DNA of 64,000 nt, from contig JAJDEP010000013.1 of the NCBI GenBank assembly GCA_029259715.1, positions 1 through 64,000 of the forward strand. The letters are read 5' to 3'. The position numbers and the translations under genes were made by a program. Shown here one piece after another: positions 8,935 to 18,720 of this stretch; position 1 is the first letter of the stretch; each line of letters starts with the position of its first letter. The notes below the pieces were generated by a model, which saw only the letters and a list, made by a program, of their open reading frames with translations, did no database searches and had not been told where the DNA came from. The stretch is from Planctomycetota bacterium. GTDB lineage: Bacteria; Planctomycetota; B15-G4.

Positions 8935-11900
8935 TTACTTGAACTTCACGCCCAACCCGTTGCTGGCCGAGATCCCCGTCGGCGCGGGGAAGCCCGATTC
9001 GGGATCGGCGATGAAGGCCTGCAGGTAGACCGCGTCACCCAGCGGACCGATGTTGGCAGGCACGCCGCAAGTGATCGTGAACGAACCGGCGCCCGGGACG
9101 CCTGGCGTACCGCCCAACGTGATCACGGCGTGTCCGAGGATGTCGTCGACGACCACGACCGGATCGCCGTCACCCTCGATGGGGATCGTCGCGCAGCCCA
9201 TGACGAGCACGCACAGCGCACCGCCCACGCCGCCCTCGATGATCAACTCGATCTTTCCCTGGGGCGTGCTGTAACCCTTGCCCTGCAGTGAGGGCACGAT
9301 GTCGCCCGCGCCCGCCTTGCCATGATGGAAGCTGAAGAATCCGTTCAGCTCGCTGAGCACGATCGAGACCGAGCCGCTGTTGCCGTGGACGAGCGAAGTG
9401 TCCATGGTGCCGTCGTCGTCGAAGTCGGCAGCCATCGGCCGCAAGGGGCCGAACCCGCCCACAGACGAGAGCCCCGCGAACAGGTCGACCTCGAAGGTTC
9501 CGTTGCCGTGCCCCCGCAGCAGGCGCACGTAGGCTTGATCGAGGTGCGCCTCCACCGATTCGTTCGACGAGAGGATGTCGAGGTCGCCGTCGCCGTTGGT
9601 GTCCACGAGGCGGAGCGCCCCGCCACCGGCCGCTGCGGCCTGGGCGTTGACGCCGGCCTTCGTGAACGAGCCCCGCCCGTCCGCCAGCGCCACGATCAAC
9701 TTCCCGTTCACGGCACCCAGGGCCACGTCGACCCGGCCGTCGCGGTTGATGTCGCCCACGTCGAGGCTGCGGATCTCGTCCCAGGTCGCCGCGAGCGGAT
9801 GGAACACCGGCACGAGGATGCCGGCCTGGTTCTCGAGCACCACGAGCAGGCCGTCGTTCTCGCCATCGCCGGCCGTGGACTTGCCCGAGGCCACCACATC
9901 GTCGTCCCGGTCGCCGTCGATGTCGACGACCATGATGCCGCCCGTCAGCACCACGTCGCTCGGCATGACCGTCAGCAGCCCGGCGTGGTCCACGGTCCCG
10001 TCGTCATGGCCGGAGTAGACGATGATGCCGTCGTCCCCTTGGGGCCCGCGCAAGGTGACGGCGACGTCGATGCCGTCCGTACCGTTCGCGGCGTCGGGCA
10101 CGAGATGCCCGACGTCGAACTCGCCGCTCAACGGGACACCACCCGCGGGCATGTCCGCATAACCGACCCAGTCACTGCGGAAGAGTCCACCCGCGCCGTC
10201 GCCGAGGTAGAGCGAAAGGCTCGGACGCGTCGGCGCCCCGAGCGAGCTCTCCCACAGGTTGTAGACCACGGCATCGAGGTGCTCGTCGTTGTCGAGGTGC
10301 GTCAGCCGCAGGTCGCGGGGCCCGCCGGCGTAGCCGCCCCCCAAGGCGAGGCAGGGCGCGCCCTGGCCGTAGGGGTCGTGTCCCTCCACGCCGCAGGGGT
10401 CGACGACGCAGTTGGGGTCGTTGACCCCGGGCTGCCAGCACTCGGGCAACGTCAGGCGCGGGCCCGCGATACCGCCCTCGCCGTTGCCGCGGAACACCGA
10501 GAGGCTGTTGTCGACGACGTTGGGCACGACGAGGTCGAGGGCCGACGCACCGTCATCCGCGGCCGTCCCGTCGAGGTCGCCGATGCCGCCATCGGCCGGC
10601 TGGATTCCCGAGAGGAACTGGTTCGGCACCGCGAGTTCGAAGCCGCCCTCGCCGTCGCCCACGAGCGCCACCAGGAACGACTTCACCGAGGCGCCGAGCG
10701 TGCCGGTGCCGGCGCCCTGGTCCTGATACCAGACGATCACGCAGTCGAGCAGGTCGTCGCCCTGTACGCCGGGCGTCACCAGATCGAGATCGGGGGCGAT
10801 GTCGCGCAGGATCGGCGCCACGCCCTTGCCCGCGAAGGGCGTCGGAATGGTCTCCTTCGTGAAGCCGTCATTGCCGTCGTTCATCAGCACGACGAGGGTG
10901 ATGGGCGGGTTCTCCTCGGCGAAGGCCTCCGGCGGCCAGGCCACGTTGTCCGAGCTGGTGTAGACCGCGTCGAGGAACTGATCGGTGTTCGAGTTGATCT
11001 GCCCCTGATCACCGAAGGTGGGCACGATGCCGTCGGCATTCGGGAAGGTGAGGCGCCCCGCCGGGTTGGCCGACAAGATGAATCCGCCCTGGCCGTCGCC
11101 GATCCACAACTCGATCACGGCCTGAGGCACGCCGTTGGGGCCGCCTTCGTACTCGTGGGTCACGACGAGGGTGTCGAGCGAGGCGTCGCCGCCGAAGTCG
11201 CCGAGCTGGACGGACGCAACCGCCTTGCCCGTCGCGAAGGTGCCGGCATTGGTAAAGCCGCCGGCGCCGTCGTTGAGGAACACGGTGACGAACCCGTCCT
11301 CGGCCGGCGGCACGATATCCGTGTCCGCCTGGACGCCGCTGGCCACGACCACGTCGATGCCGCCGTCGGACACCGAGAGGTCGTCGACGTTGCCGATGGC
11401 GAAGTCCGTCAGAAACGTCACCGGCGTGAAGGCCGGGTCGGTGAAGAAGTCCACCGGCGGGACCGCCGCCACGTCCTGGTCGGAGAAGAACAGCGAGAGG
11501 CCCTTGTCGCCGCCCGCGAGGATGTCGAGGCCCACCTCACCCAAAGGACCATCGCCGAACTCGGCCACGCCCACGACAACGGGTGCCGAGTTCTGGGCCG
11601 GCACGAGGCCGGCGGTCAGGTCGAGCTCGATCTGCTCGAGATACGGCCCGCCGAAGTCGAGGTCCTCGGCCTGCAGGTAGGAGATGGAATCGCCGGTGTG
11701 GTTGGCCGTGACGATGTCGTTGTGCGTATCGCCGCTCAAGTCGCTCTGCGTTGCCATGACCGGGCCCGTGCCCGTCATCGCCTCTCCCGCTGAAGCGAAG
11801 CCGACCACGGTGTTGTCCAGATCGCCACTGACGGTGGCGACCTGTGCGTCAATCGAGCTGCCGCTCGTCTTGGGCACCACGACGACCGGATCGAGGATGA

Positions 11901-13389
11901 AGTCGTCGCCGCCGTCCGGAACGGGCGGAGGCTCGACCAACGTCGACCGCCCGGCGCGGCCCTCGATGGCGCCGATGAAGTCGGGGCTGAAGCCCGACTC
12001 CTGGGCCAGCCCGTTAAGGAACAACGCCCAGAGGAAGGGCGTCTCGATGGCGTCGACGTAGGCCTGACCGGCCATCATGTCGGGCACGCCGTCGGCGTTG
12101 AGGTCGCCGATCCCGGCCAGGGAGATTCCGAAGAACTCGTCCGACTGACCGGGATCCACCGAGTGGATCTCCCGTGTCGCCTTCAACGTGCCCGGGTTGC
12201 TGTCGGCCACCTCCATGGAGAGGACAAAGACGACGCCGTCATCGGTGTCCTGGTTCACGGCGCCGACCGCGAGTTCGAGCGTGCCGTCGCTGTCGATGTC
12301 GCCGAGCCCGGCCAACGACCAGCCGAACCCCGAGACGATGTCGAGCGTGCCGTTGAAGCCGCCTTCGTTCTCGGAGATGAGCATCACGTCGTCGAGGGAG
12401 ACGTCGCCGGGCCCGCTGCTGCCCAACTGGAGCACCCACACGGCGCCCACGTCGATGCTCGGGTCGCCCACGATGTCCGAGATGTTCCGGTAGGGCTCGC
12501 CCACCGCGATGAACGGCAGGCCATCGCCATCGAGGTCGCCGACGTTGGCCACCGAGATGCCGAAGTAACCCGCGCCCCCGCTGTCGTTGGTGCCGTTGAA
12601 GTTGGTCGTGTCTTCATCGACGCGGTACTGGAGCGTGACGAGACCATCCGCGTCCAAGAGCAGGATCCAGAGGCCGCCCTTGTCGAGAGCCGAGAAGACG
12701 TCGCCGTCCCCCGCCGTGCCGACCGCGAGATCGGGGATGCCGTCGCCGTCGACATCGCCCAGGCCTGCCAGTGAACGCGGCTTGCGCAGATCGGCCATGC
12801 TGCCGGTGAACCCACCGACACCATCCGCGATCTGCTGCTCGCCCTTCACCGTTCCGTCGCCGTTGAGGAACAGGATCCAGACCGCCCCGTCCTCGTCGAC
12901 CGTGTCGTCGACGTTGCTCACGGCAAGGTCACCGATGCCGTCTCCGTCCACGTCACCGAGGGCGGCCACGGCGCGGCCGAAGCCGTCGAAATCGCCGATG
13001 GGTCCGACGAAGCCGCCTGATGTGTCGCTGATCTTGGCGACGGAGGCCACGGAGGCATCGGGGTTTAGCCAGAGCAACCAGACGGAGCCCCGCTCGATGC
13101 CGCCTTCCGCAGAGAACGGCGCCCCCACGGCGATGACGTGATCGACGACGCCATCCGTCGTGTCGAAGTCACCGAGATCCGTGACCGCGACACCGAAGCC
13201 GCCGCGGGCGATGCTCACCACGACCTTGTCGTCCACCAGCCCGTCATCCTGGGCCGATGTCCATTGTGTCAGCAGCAATACAACCGCCGCCGCCCGTCCG
13301 AGCATCCGCACCCAAGAGCCCCGGTTTTCCCAAGGGCCCCGCCCGGCCTGCGCATGGGTCATCATCCCGCTGACTGTCTGCGTTCCCAC
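8935..13389 (-). CDS. Secreted FG-GAP/VCBS repeat protein
   Basis: Many copies of the type LGDVDGDGIGDLAVS, DLDGDGLPFIAVGEP, DINRDGRVDVALG; signal MLGRAAAVVLLLTQWTSAQ; C-term SNGLGVKFK. The start may be an internal ATG. Confidence 0.9.
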   Translation of the reverse strand: MGTQTVSGMMTHAQAGRGPWENRGSWVRMLGRAAAVVLLLTQWTSAQDDGLVDDKVVVSIARGGFGVAVTDLGDFDTTDGVVDHVIAVGAPFSAEGGIERGSVWLLWLNPDASVASVAKISDTSGGFVGPIGDFDGFGRAVAALGDVDGDGIGDLAVSNVDDTVDEDGAVWILFLNGDGTVKGEQQIADGVGGFTGSMADLRKPRSLAGLGDVDGDGIPDLAVGTAGDGDVFSALDKGGLWILLLDADGLVTLQYRVDEDTTNFNGTNDSGGAGYFGISVANVGDLDGDGLPFIAVGEPYRNISDIVGDPSIDVGAVWVLQLGSSGPGDVSLDDVMLISENEGGFNGTLDIVSGFGWSLAGLGDIDSDGTLELAVGAVNQDTDDGVVFVLSMEVADSNPGTLKATREIHSVDPGQSDEFFGISLAGIGDLNADGVPDMMAGQAYVDAIETPFLWALFLNGLAQESGFSPDFIGAIEGRAGRSTLVEPPPVPDGGDDFILDPVVVVPKTSGSSIDAQVATVSGDLDNTVVGFASAGEAMTGTGPVMATQSDLSGDTHNDIVTANHTGDSISYLQAEDLDFGGPYLEQIELDLTAGLVPAQNSAPVVVGVAEFGDGPLGEVGLDILAGGDKGLSLFFSDQDVAAVPPVDFFTDPAFTPVTFLTDFAIGNVDDLSVSDGGIDVVVASGVQADTDIVPPAEDGFVTVFLNDGAGGFTNAGTFATGKAVASVQLGDFGGDASLDTLVVTHEYEGGPNGVPQAVIELWIGDGQGGFILSANPAGRLTFPNADGIVPTFGDQGQINSNTDQFLDAVYTSSDNVAWPPEAFAEENPPITLVVLMNDGNDGFTKETIPTPFAGKGVAPILRDIAPDLDLVTPGVQGDDLLDCVIVWYQDQGAGTGTLGASVKSFLVALVGDGEGGFELAVPNQFLSGIQPADGGIGDLDGTAADDGASALDLVVPNVVDNSLSVFRGNGEGGIAGPRLTLPECWQPGVNDPNCVVDPCGVEGHDPYGQGAPCLALGGGYAGGPRDLRLTHLDNDEHLDAVVYNLWESSLGAPTRPSLSLYLGDGAGGLFRSDWVGYADMPAGGVPLSGEFDVGHLVPDAANGTDGIDVAVTLRGPQGDDGIIVYSGHDDGTVDHAGLLTVMPSDVVLTGGIMVVDIDGDRDDDVVASGKSTAGDGENDGLLVVLENQAGILVPVFHPLAATWDEIRSLDVGDINRDGRVDVALGAVNGKLIVALADGRGSFTKAGVNAQAAAAGGGALRLVDTNGDGDLDILSSNESVEAHLDQAYVRLLRGHGNGTFEVDLFAGLSSVGGFGPLRPMAADFDDDGTMDTSLVHGNSGSVSIVLSELNGFFSFHHGKAGAGDIVPSLQGKGYSTPQGKIELIIEGGVGGALCVLVMGCATIPIEGDGDPVVVVDDILGHAVITLGGTPGVPGAGSFTITCGVPANIGPLGDAVYLQAFIADPESGFPAPTGISASNGLGVKFK

Positions 13390-13663
13390 GGTTCCTCCTC
13401 CAGACCTGAATGCGGGGTCGGCGGATCTGCCTCGCCCCCATTTCTGCCGGTCTCAGCACCCGCGCTGTAAACCAGCTGCCCCCCAGCAGCAATGGAGTCT
13501 AAGGGCAAGTCAGAGATCCGTCACGGGCGCGCATTGCGCCCACAGATGCGCCAGGAATCCGACATTCGAGAATCCGTTCGGTCGGCTCGCCGATGCCATT
13601 GGGTGGGCGGCTGGCGTGGTGGGGCACCCGCTTGGGCAGCGCCCTGCCGACGACGTCCACGGA

Positions 13664-16084
13664 CTAGGGCGCCGTCACCCGCAGCGCGTTGCTGGCCGAG
13701 AAGCCGTAGATGCCGAACGCGTCTTGGACCCAGTACTGCAGGAACATCTCAAAGCCCGGCGGCACGAGGGTCGGCCACTGCCCTTGAAGAAACACTCCGC
13801 CGAGTCCGTCGGTCTGGGTCACGACGACGAATCCCGGAGTCGATGGATCAGGCACGAGAGTACCGCCATAGAAACCCGGGAACGCCAGTTCGGAGAAGCC
13901 CACGATGAGGAAGGCCGGCATGGAGGACGGCCCGTCTGTGAGGGTCAACTGGACCTGGGTGTTCTTCTGCAGCGATCCGATGCCGCTCAGCACCGGAGAG
14001 GAGAGCCCCGAGTGCAGCGAGTGGCCCACGTCCTTCCACTCGGTGCGCGCCACGGTCAGGTCGACGATGTCACCCGTCACCGACTTGATGATCACGTTGT
14101 TACGCCAGATCTCGCTCACGCCGTCGTCCGGCCGGCCCCGCGTTCCGATCCACACGTTGCCGTAGCGATCGACGGCGAGCCCCGTCTCCATCTCGCCCAT
14201 GCTGTTGGACTCTCGGTGCACAACCTCGAGCACCTCCTGGCTCAAGCGGAAGACGGCGCTGTCGCCCGAAGGGCAGGCGTCCGGCTCGCCCTGGGCGATC
14301 ACATAGACATCGCCGTTTGGAGCCGCAGCAACCTCCGTGGCGAAGTCTTCGCAGCACACCTGCTCGAGGGGCCAATGCAGGTTGCAATTCCACCGCAGGT
14401 TGACGGTCGCACCACCCAGCAGGCTCTCTCCCGATGTGTAGAGATTTCCGCGGCGATCGACATCGAAGCCGTCGATCTCCGCGCATTGGGTCAGGTCGAC
14501 GGTCGTGTCGACCCAGGTCAGCCCGTCGCGCCAGCGGTAGAGGGTGTAGACCTCGGGAGTCTTGCCCTCGACGGTCATCACGTAGGCCGATCCGTCGGGG
14601 CCGATGGCCATCTCGAGGGGTTCTTTCACGAAATCCTGAACGACGATGCCGTTGCGGAACAGCACGCATCCCACGATCGGATCGGGCCAGCGTGCCAGCA
14701 CGTAGAGGTTGTGGTGGGCGTCGACCCCGATGGAGTTGATGCCGTCGTAGAACACCGGCAGGGAGAAGACCGCCTGGGGAGTGCCGCCGCTATCGCGGAA
14801 GACGGTCTCGACCATCGTGTCGAGATCGCGCAGGGCGTAGTAGAGGTCCTGGGCGGCGCCGTTCGTGCCGGTCGTCGTCTCGCCGCTCGACACCACGTCG
14901 GCGACGAGTAACCCGGTGGGGCTCGGCAGGTTCGACGTGTTCACGACGTTGAAGCCGATCGAGTTGAGGCCCTCTGTGAACAACCCGCTCAACGCGAAGG
15001 GCTCGAGGCTCGAGAAGGCCGCGTCGCTGACCGGGTGCACGAACCCCGAGTCCTTGAAGTTGACGTCGATGGTCACGGCATTGTCGGCGGCCACGGAACC
15101 CGCGATCACCACCGTGTCCGGATTGAAGTTGGCCAGATCGACGGAGAGGCTGTAACGGTAGATCTCGGGCGGCGCCGCGGCATTGCCGCCAGGCGGGCCG
15201 ATCCACTGCGTGCCGGGCGGTGGCGAAACCCAGGATCCGTTCTGCGGGATGACGACTGCCGGGCCCTGCTTGAAGGGCAGCTCATAGTGGGAGTCTCCGA
15301 CTCCGACCGGCAGCTTGCGGCTCTCATCGTCGACGCCCGTGCTGTAGGCCCCCGGAATCGCGCACACCTGGCAGGTGGTGAACTCGATGTCGTTCTCCCA
15401 GTCGAAGCCCTGGGCATAGAGGAAGTCATCGGTCCCGCCATCGCGAAACTCAGTGTCGAAATCGACGTTGATGATCTCGATGTCGTAGACGTGCCGTGAG
15501 GCGCCCGGCAGGACGATTGCCGGCTTCCACTCGGTCTCGGCGCTGTCCTTGAAGTCGATGTACTGGATCTCATCCTCGAGCTTGATGCTCTCGATCTCGG
15601 CATTGAGGAAGTCGCCGAAGGACGAGGCGTCCTCCCAGACGAATTCCGGATCGAGGGGCACGTCGACCGCACCCGGCTGTGGTGATGTGACGAAGGGAAA
15701 CCCTGTGGGTTCGGGAACGTCGAACTCGACGTCGAAAGTGACGGTGCCCGTCGAGTGATCGATGTTGAGCGTGAACGTCCCAGTAGGCGCGGATGCCAAG
15801 CCGCAGTCCACCTGGGCGTACCACTCCAGGTCATCACAGTCATACGACAGCGGGATCGGCGGCCCACCGCTCGGCAGCACGAAGGAGCCCCCGGTCATGC
15901 TGCCCTCCTCGATGACCACGAGTTCGATCGTGTAGGGCGAGGGACCGCACGGGACGTTGTTGATGTACTGCTTCGTCGCCTGAATATCGACGCTGATCAT
16001 GTCGATCTGTGCGTTCGCCGAACTCGCCGCGGCGACGGCCAGGACGACCATGGCGATGATTGTGTGGCCACTTCGCTGATGCAT
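13664..16084 (-). CDS. Secreted modular protein: Ig-like region, central domain, beta-propeller, lineage-type C-terminal domain
   Basis: MHQRSGHTIIAMVVLAVAAASSANAQ signal; YYALRDLDTMVETVFRDSGGTPQAVFSLPVFYDGINSIGVDAHHNLYVLA; C-term VGFSELAFPGFYGGTLVP...FEMFLQYWVQDAFGIYGFSASNALRVTAP. Confidence 0.82.
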   Translation of the reverse strand: MHQRSGHTIIAMVVLAVAAASSANAQIDMISVDIQATKQYINNVPCGPSPYTIELVVIEEGSMTGGSFVLPSGGPPIPLSYDCDDLEWYAQVDCGLASAPTGTFTLNIDHSTGTVTFDVEFDVPEPTGFPFVTSPQPGAVDVPLDPEFVWEDASSFGDFLNAEIESIKLEDEIQYIDFKDSAETEWKPAIVLPGASRHVYDIEIINVDFDTEFRDGGTDDFLYAQGFDWENDIEFTTCQVCAIPGAYSTGVDDESRKLPVGVGDSHYELPFKQGPAVVIPQNGSWVSPPPGTQWIGPPGGNAAAPPEIYRYSLSVDLANFNPDTVVIAGSVAADNAVTIDVNFKDSGFVHPVSDAAFSSLEPFALSGLFTEGLNSIGFNVVNTSNLPSPTGLLVADVVSSGETTTGTNGAAQDLYYALRDLDTMVETVFRDSGGTPQAVFSLPVFYDGINSIGVDAHHNLYVLARWPDPIVGCVLFRNGIVVQDFVKEPLEMAIGPDGSAYVMTVEGKTPEVYTLYRWRDGLTWVDTTVDLTQCAEIDGFDVDRRGNLYTSGESLLGGATVNLRWNCNLHWPLEQVCCEDFATEVAAAPNGDVYVIAQGEPDACPSGDSAVFRLSQEVLEVVHRESNSMGEMETGLAVDRYGNVWIGTRGRPDDGVSEIWRNNVIIKSVTGDIVDLTVARTEWKDVGHSLHSGLSSPVLSGIGSLQKNTQVQLTLTDGPSSMPAFLIVGFSELAFPGFYGGTLVPDPSTPGFVVVTQTDGLGGVFLQGQWPTLVPPGFEMFLQYWVQDAFGIYGFSASNALRVTAP

Positions 16085-16227
16085 TGCTCCTCCGATTCCC
16101 GCCCCCGCGGGTCGAACGCGCGGCCCACTCCCCGGCCGCGGCACGCGTCCCCTGGAGGAGCGCGCGGGCCGATGATATCAGCGATCCGAACAGTCTGCCG
16201 AGCGTGCCCCATCGGCAGACCCCACCC

Positions 16228-17475
16228 CTACCACCCGCCTCCCACCAACCCCGCCCCCACCAGGTACTCCGCGAACAACCGCGCCTTCAGCAACGCCCCG
16301 CGCTCGTTCACGTGGCGGCCGTCGACGAACAACTCGGGTCCGTCGGGGAACTGCGCCGCGAAGTCGAACAGGTGCGCCGGAGTCTCGCCGGCCATCCGGG
16401 CGATGACCGCGTTCATGTCGGCGTAGGCCGCGTCGTACTCGGGCGCCGACACACGGGGCTGCCGGGGGAACGCGTTGCTGTGGGCGAAGGTCGCCAGCAC
16501 CACGTCGATGTTGCGGTGGTGCGCCACCCCCACCAGGCTCTTCAGGTTGCGCGCGAAGTGTCGCGGGTCGTTGGTGTCGAGCATCTGCCCCGCCGGCACC
16601 CGCCGGAAGACGCCGCCCGGGTAGGTGCCCGCGAGCTTCTGGCTGCGGAAGTCGTCGCCGTAGTACGTCTCGGGGTGCTCGTCCATGAGCCGCCGCTCGA
16701 TGGTGGCGTAGGAGTGCGGCTCCATCCAGCCGGCGCTGATCATGACCACCCGCAGGAACGCGCTGTGCTCCCACAGCGCCGGCGTGAAGTTCGACTCGGA
16801 GATGGGGCCGCGGTAGCCGCTCGCATCGCCGACGTACGCCTCGGGCGGCCAGACCATGCGCGGATGGATGTCGTTGATGGCGTGGTAGACCACCAGCAGG
16901 TCCGGCTCCAGCTCGAGCAGGTTCAGCTCGAGATTGATCAGCGACTCCCAGGTCGTCCAGCCGCCGCAGCCGGCGTTGATCACGCGCACGCCGGGGTGCC
17001 CGCCCTCGCGCAGCAGACGTTGCAGCTGGCCCGGGTAGGTGAGCGCGTCGTCCTCCACCTCGCTGGTGTAGGTGGTGGACCCGCCCACGCAGACGATGCG
17101 GAACTCCCCGGGCGCCTTCTTGGTGATCTCGGGCCCGCGGAACCCGTGGCGGTTGTGGTTGGTCTTGCCGCTGCGGAAGCCGGGGTTGAGGGCGTAGCCC
17201 AGATAGCGGTGCGGCTTGTAACGCTTCGCGTTGGCGCCCGTCTCCCCGGCGCCCGCCGATTCGTCCGCACTTTGTCCGGCCCCTGTCGCTGCTGACCCGG
17301 CCGGCCCCCCGTCGCCCTGGGAGAGCTGCTCCATGGAGGCGAAGCGGCGCCAGGTGGGTGGTTCGACCCGGCTCTCGAGCCACCAGCGGGTGCCCGCCTC
17401 GCAGGCCACGAAGAGCACCAGCAGCACGAGCTGCATCAGGAACAGCCCGGCGAAGAGGCGTCGTGAGCGGCTCAC
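16228..17475 (-). CDS. Membrane-anchored SGNH/GDSL-family hydrolase
   Basis: GTG start; TM LFAGLFLMQLVLLVLFVACEAGTRWW; FRIVCVGGSTTYT, YHAINDIH, DGRHVNERG catalytic-type blocks. Confidence 0.8.
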   Translation of the reverse strand: MSRSRRLFAGLFLMQLVLLVLFVACEAGTRWWLESRVEPPTWRRFASMEQLSQGDGGPAGSAATGAGQSADESAGAGETGANAKRYKPHRYLGYALNPGFRSGKTNHNRHGFRGPEITKKAPGEFRIVCVGGSTTYTSEVEDDALTYPGQLQRLLREGGHPGVRVINAGCGGWTTWESLINLELNLLELEPDLLVVYHAINDIHPRMVWPPEAYVGDASGYRGPISESNFTPALWEHSAFLRVVMISAGWMEPHSYATIERRLMDEHPETYYGDDFRSQKLAGTYPGGVFRRVPAGQMLDTNDPRHFARNLKSLVGVAHHRNIDVVLATFAHSNAFPRQPRVSAPEYDAAYADMNAVIARMAGETPAHLFDFAAQFPDGPELFVDGRHVNERGALLKARLFAEYLVGAGLVGGGW

Positions 17476-18662
17476 GGTCCGCTCCCGATCAGCTTGTTTT
17501 CGAGGATGAAGCGGGTGAATAGGCGCGCCTTCAGCTCGGCGCCCTGCTTGTTCACGTGACGCCCGTCGTCGAAGTACTGCTTCGTGCGCGGGAAGTCCGC
17601 TGCGAAGTCGTAGCAGGGCACGTCGTTGCGCTCGCACACCGCCTGCATGAGCGCGTTCATGCGCGGGTACGCGGCCTGGTACTCGGGCGAGGCCGCCCGG
17701 GCCGAATCCTTGAACTCGGGCGAGGTCGCGAAGGTGGCCATCATCACGTCGATGTCGTGAGCGTTCGCCAGCGCGATGATCGACTCGAGGTTGCGCTCGA
17801 AGAAGATCGGCGGGTGGGCGTCGAGCATCTGCTGCACGCCCACCCGGCTGAAAATCCCGCTGGGATAGGTGCCCGCCGCCCACTGATGGAAGAACTCGTG
17901 GGCGTGGAAGGTCTCGGGCCCCTCGGTGAAGAGGATGCGCTCGGGACTCACGTAGCTGGCGGGCTGGGTCCACTCGGCCGACACGGCCACGATGCGCAGG
18001 AAGGTGCTGTATTCCCACGGCGCCGGCGTCACCGTGCCCGACACCACCGCCTGCCGCCGCCCGGAGTTGTCACCCCGGTAGGCCGTCGACGGCCACACCA
18101 CCCGCGTGTGGATGTCGTTCACCGCGTGGTAGACGATGAGCATGTCCGGGTCGAGCTCGAGCACCCGGAACTGCAGGTTGATCAGCGACTCGTAGGTGCT
18201 CCAGGCCGGCGACCCCGCGTTGATCACGCGCACATTGTCGTGGCCGGCCGCCCGGAGGAACTGCTCGATGCGCTGGGGATAGGCCTCGGCGTCGTTGCCC
18301 ACCGAGGTGGTGTAGGTGGTCGAGCCGCCGAGGCAGACGATGCGGAACTCGCCCTCCGGCTTGGCCCGCGGGAACTCCTCGCCGCGGAAGCCGAGGGAGT
18401 TGTGGGTGGTGATGCCGCCGCCCTTCTCGCGCTTGGCCCGGTACTTCGGCGTGGGCCGGTAGCCGATGTAGCGGTGCGGGACGAAGCGCTTGTCCGTGGG
18501 GTCGGCGTAGCGCTCCTGCAGCTGGGCCTGCGAGGCGTAGCGCCGGAAGACCGGCTCCGCCGCCCGGTTCTCGAGCCACCAGCGCGAGCCCAGCTCGAAC
18601 GCGCCGAACACGGCGAGCAGGACGAGCTCGATGACGAACAGCCGCGCCGCCAGCTTTCTCAT
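17472..18662 (-). CDS. Membrane-anchored SGNH/GDSL-family hydrolase (tandem paralogue of the next gene downstream)
   Basis: MRKLAARLFVIELVLLAVFGAFELGSRWWLE; FRIVCLGGSTTYT, YHAVNDIHTRVVWP, DGRHVNKQG; stop overlaps the downstream GTG start (GTGA). Confidence 0.8.
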   Translation of the reverse strand: MRKLAARLFVIELVLLAVFGAFELGSRWWLENRAAEPVFRRYASQAQLQERYADPTDKRFVPHRYIGYRPTPKYRAKREKGGGITTHNSLGFRGEEFPRAKPEGEFRIVCLGGSTTYTTSVGNDAEAYPQRIEQFLRAAGHDNVRVINAGSPAWSTYESLINLQFRVLELDPDMLIVYHAVNDIHTRVVWPSTAYRGDNSGRRQAVVSGTVTPAPWEYSTFLRIVAVSAEWTQPASYVSPERILFTEGPETFHAHEFFHQWAAGTYPSGIFSRVGVQQMLDAHPPIFFERNLESIIALANAHDIDVMMATFATSPEFKDSARAASPEYQAAYPRMNALMQAVCERNDVPCYDFAADFPRTKQYFDDGRHVNKQGAELKARLFTRFILENKLIGSGP

Positions 18663-18720
18663 GTCGCCCCCACCGGAATCCGACCTGCCCTGCGCCGCGG
18701 GGATGCCGCCGCCGCGCGCC

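Noticed and set aside
9322-11793. 823-aa plus-strand ORF
   Set aside because: Antisense of FG-GAP repeats; its repeated 'VAVDV' strings are the complement of DGDG-type codons.
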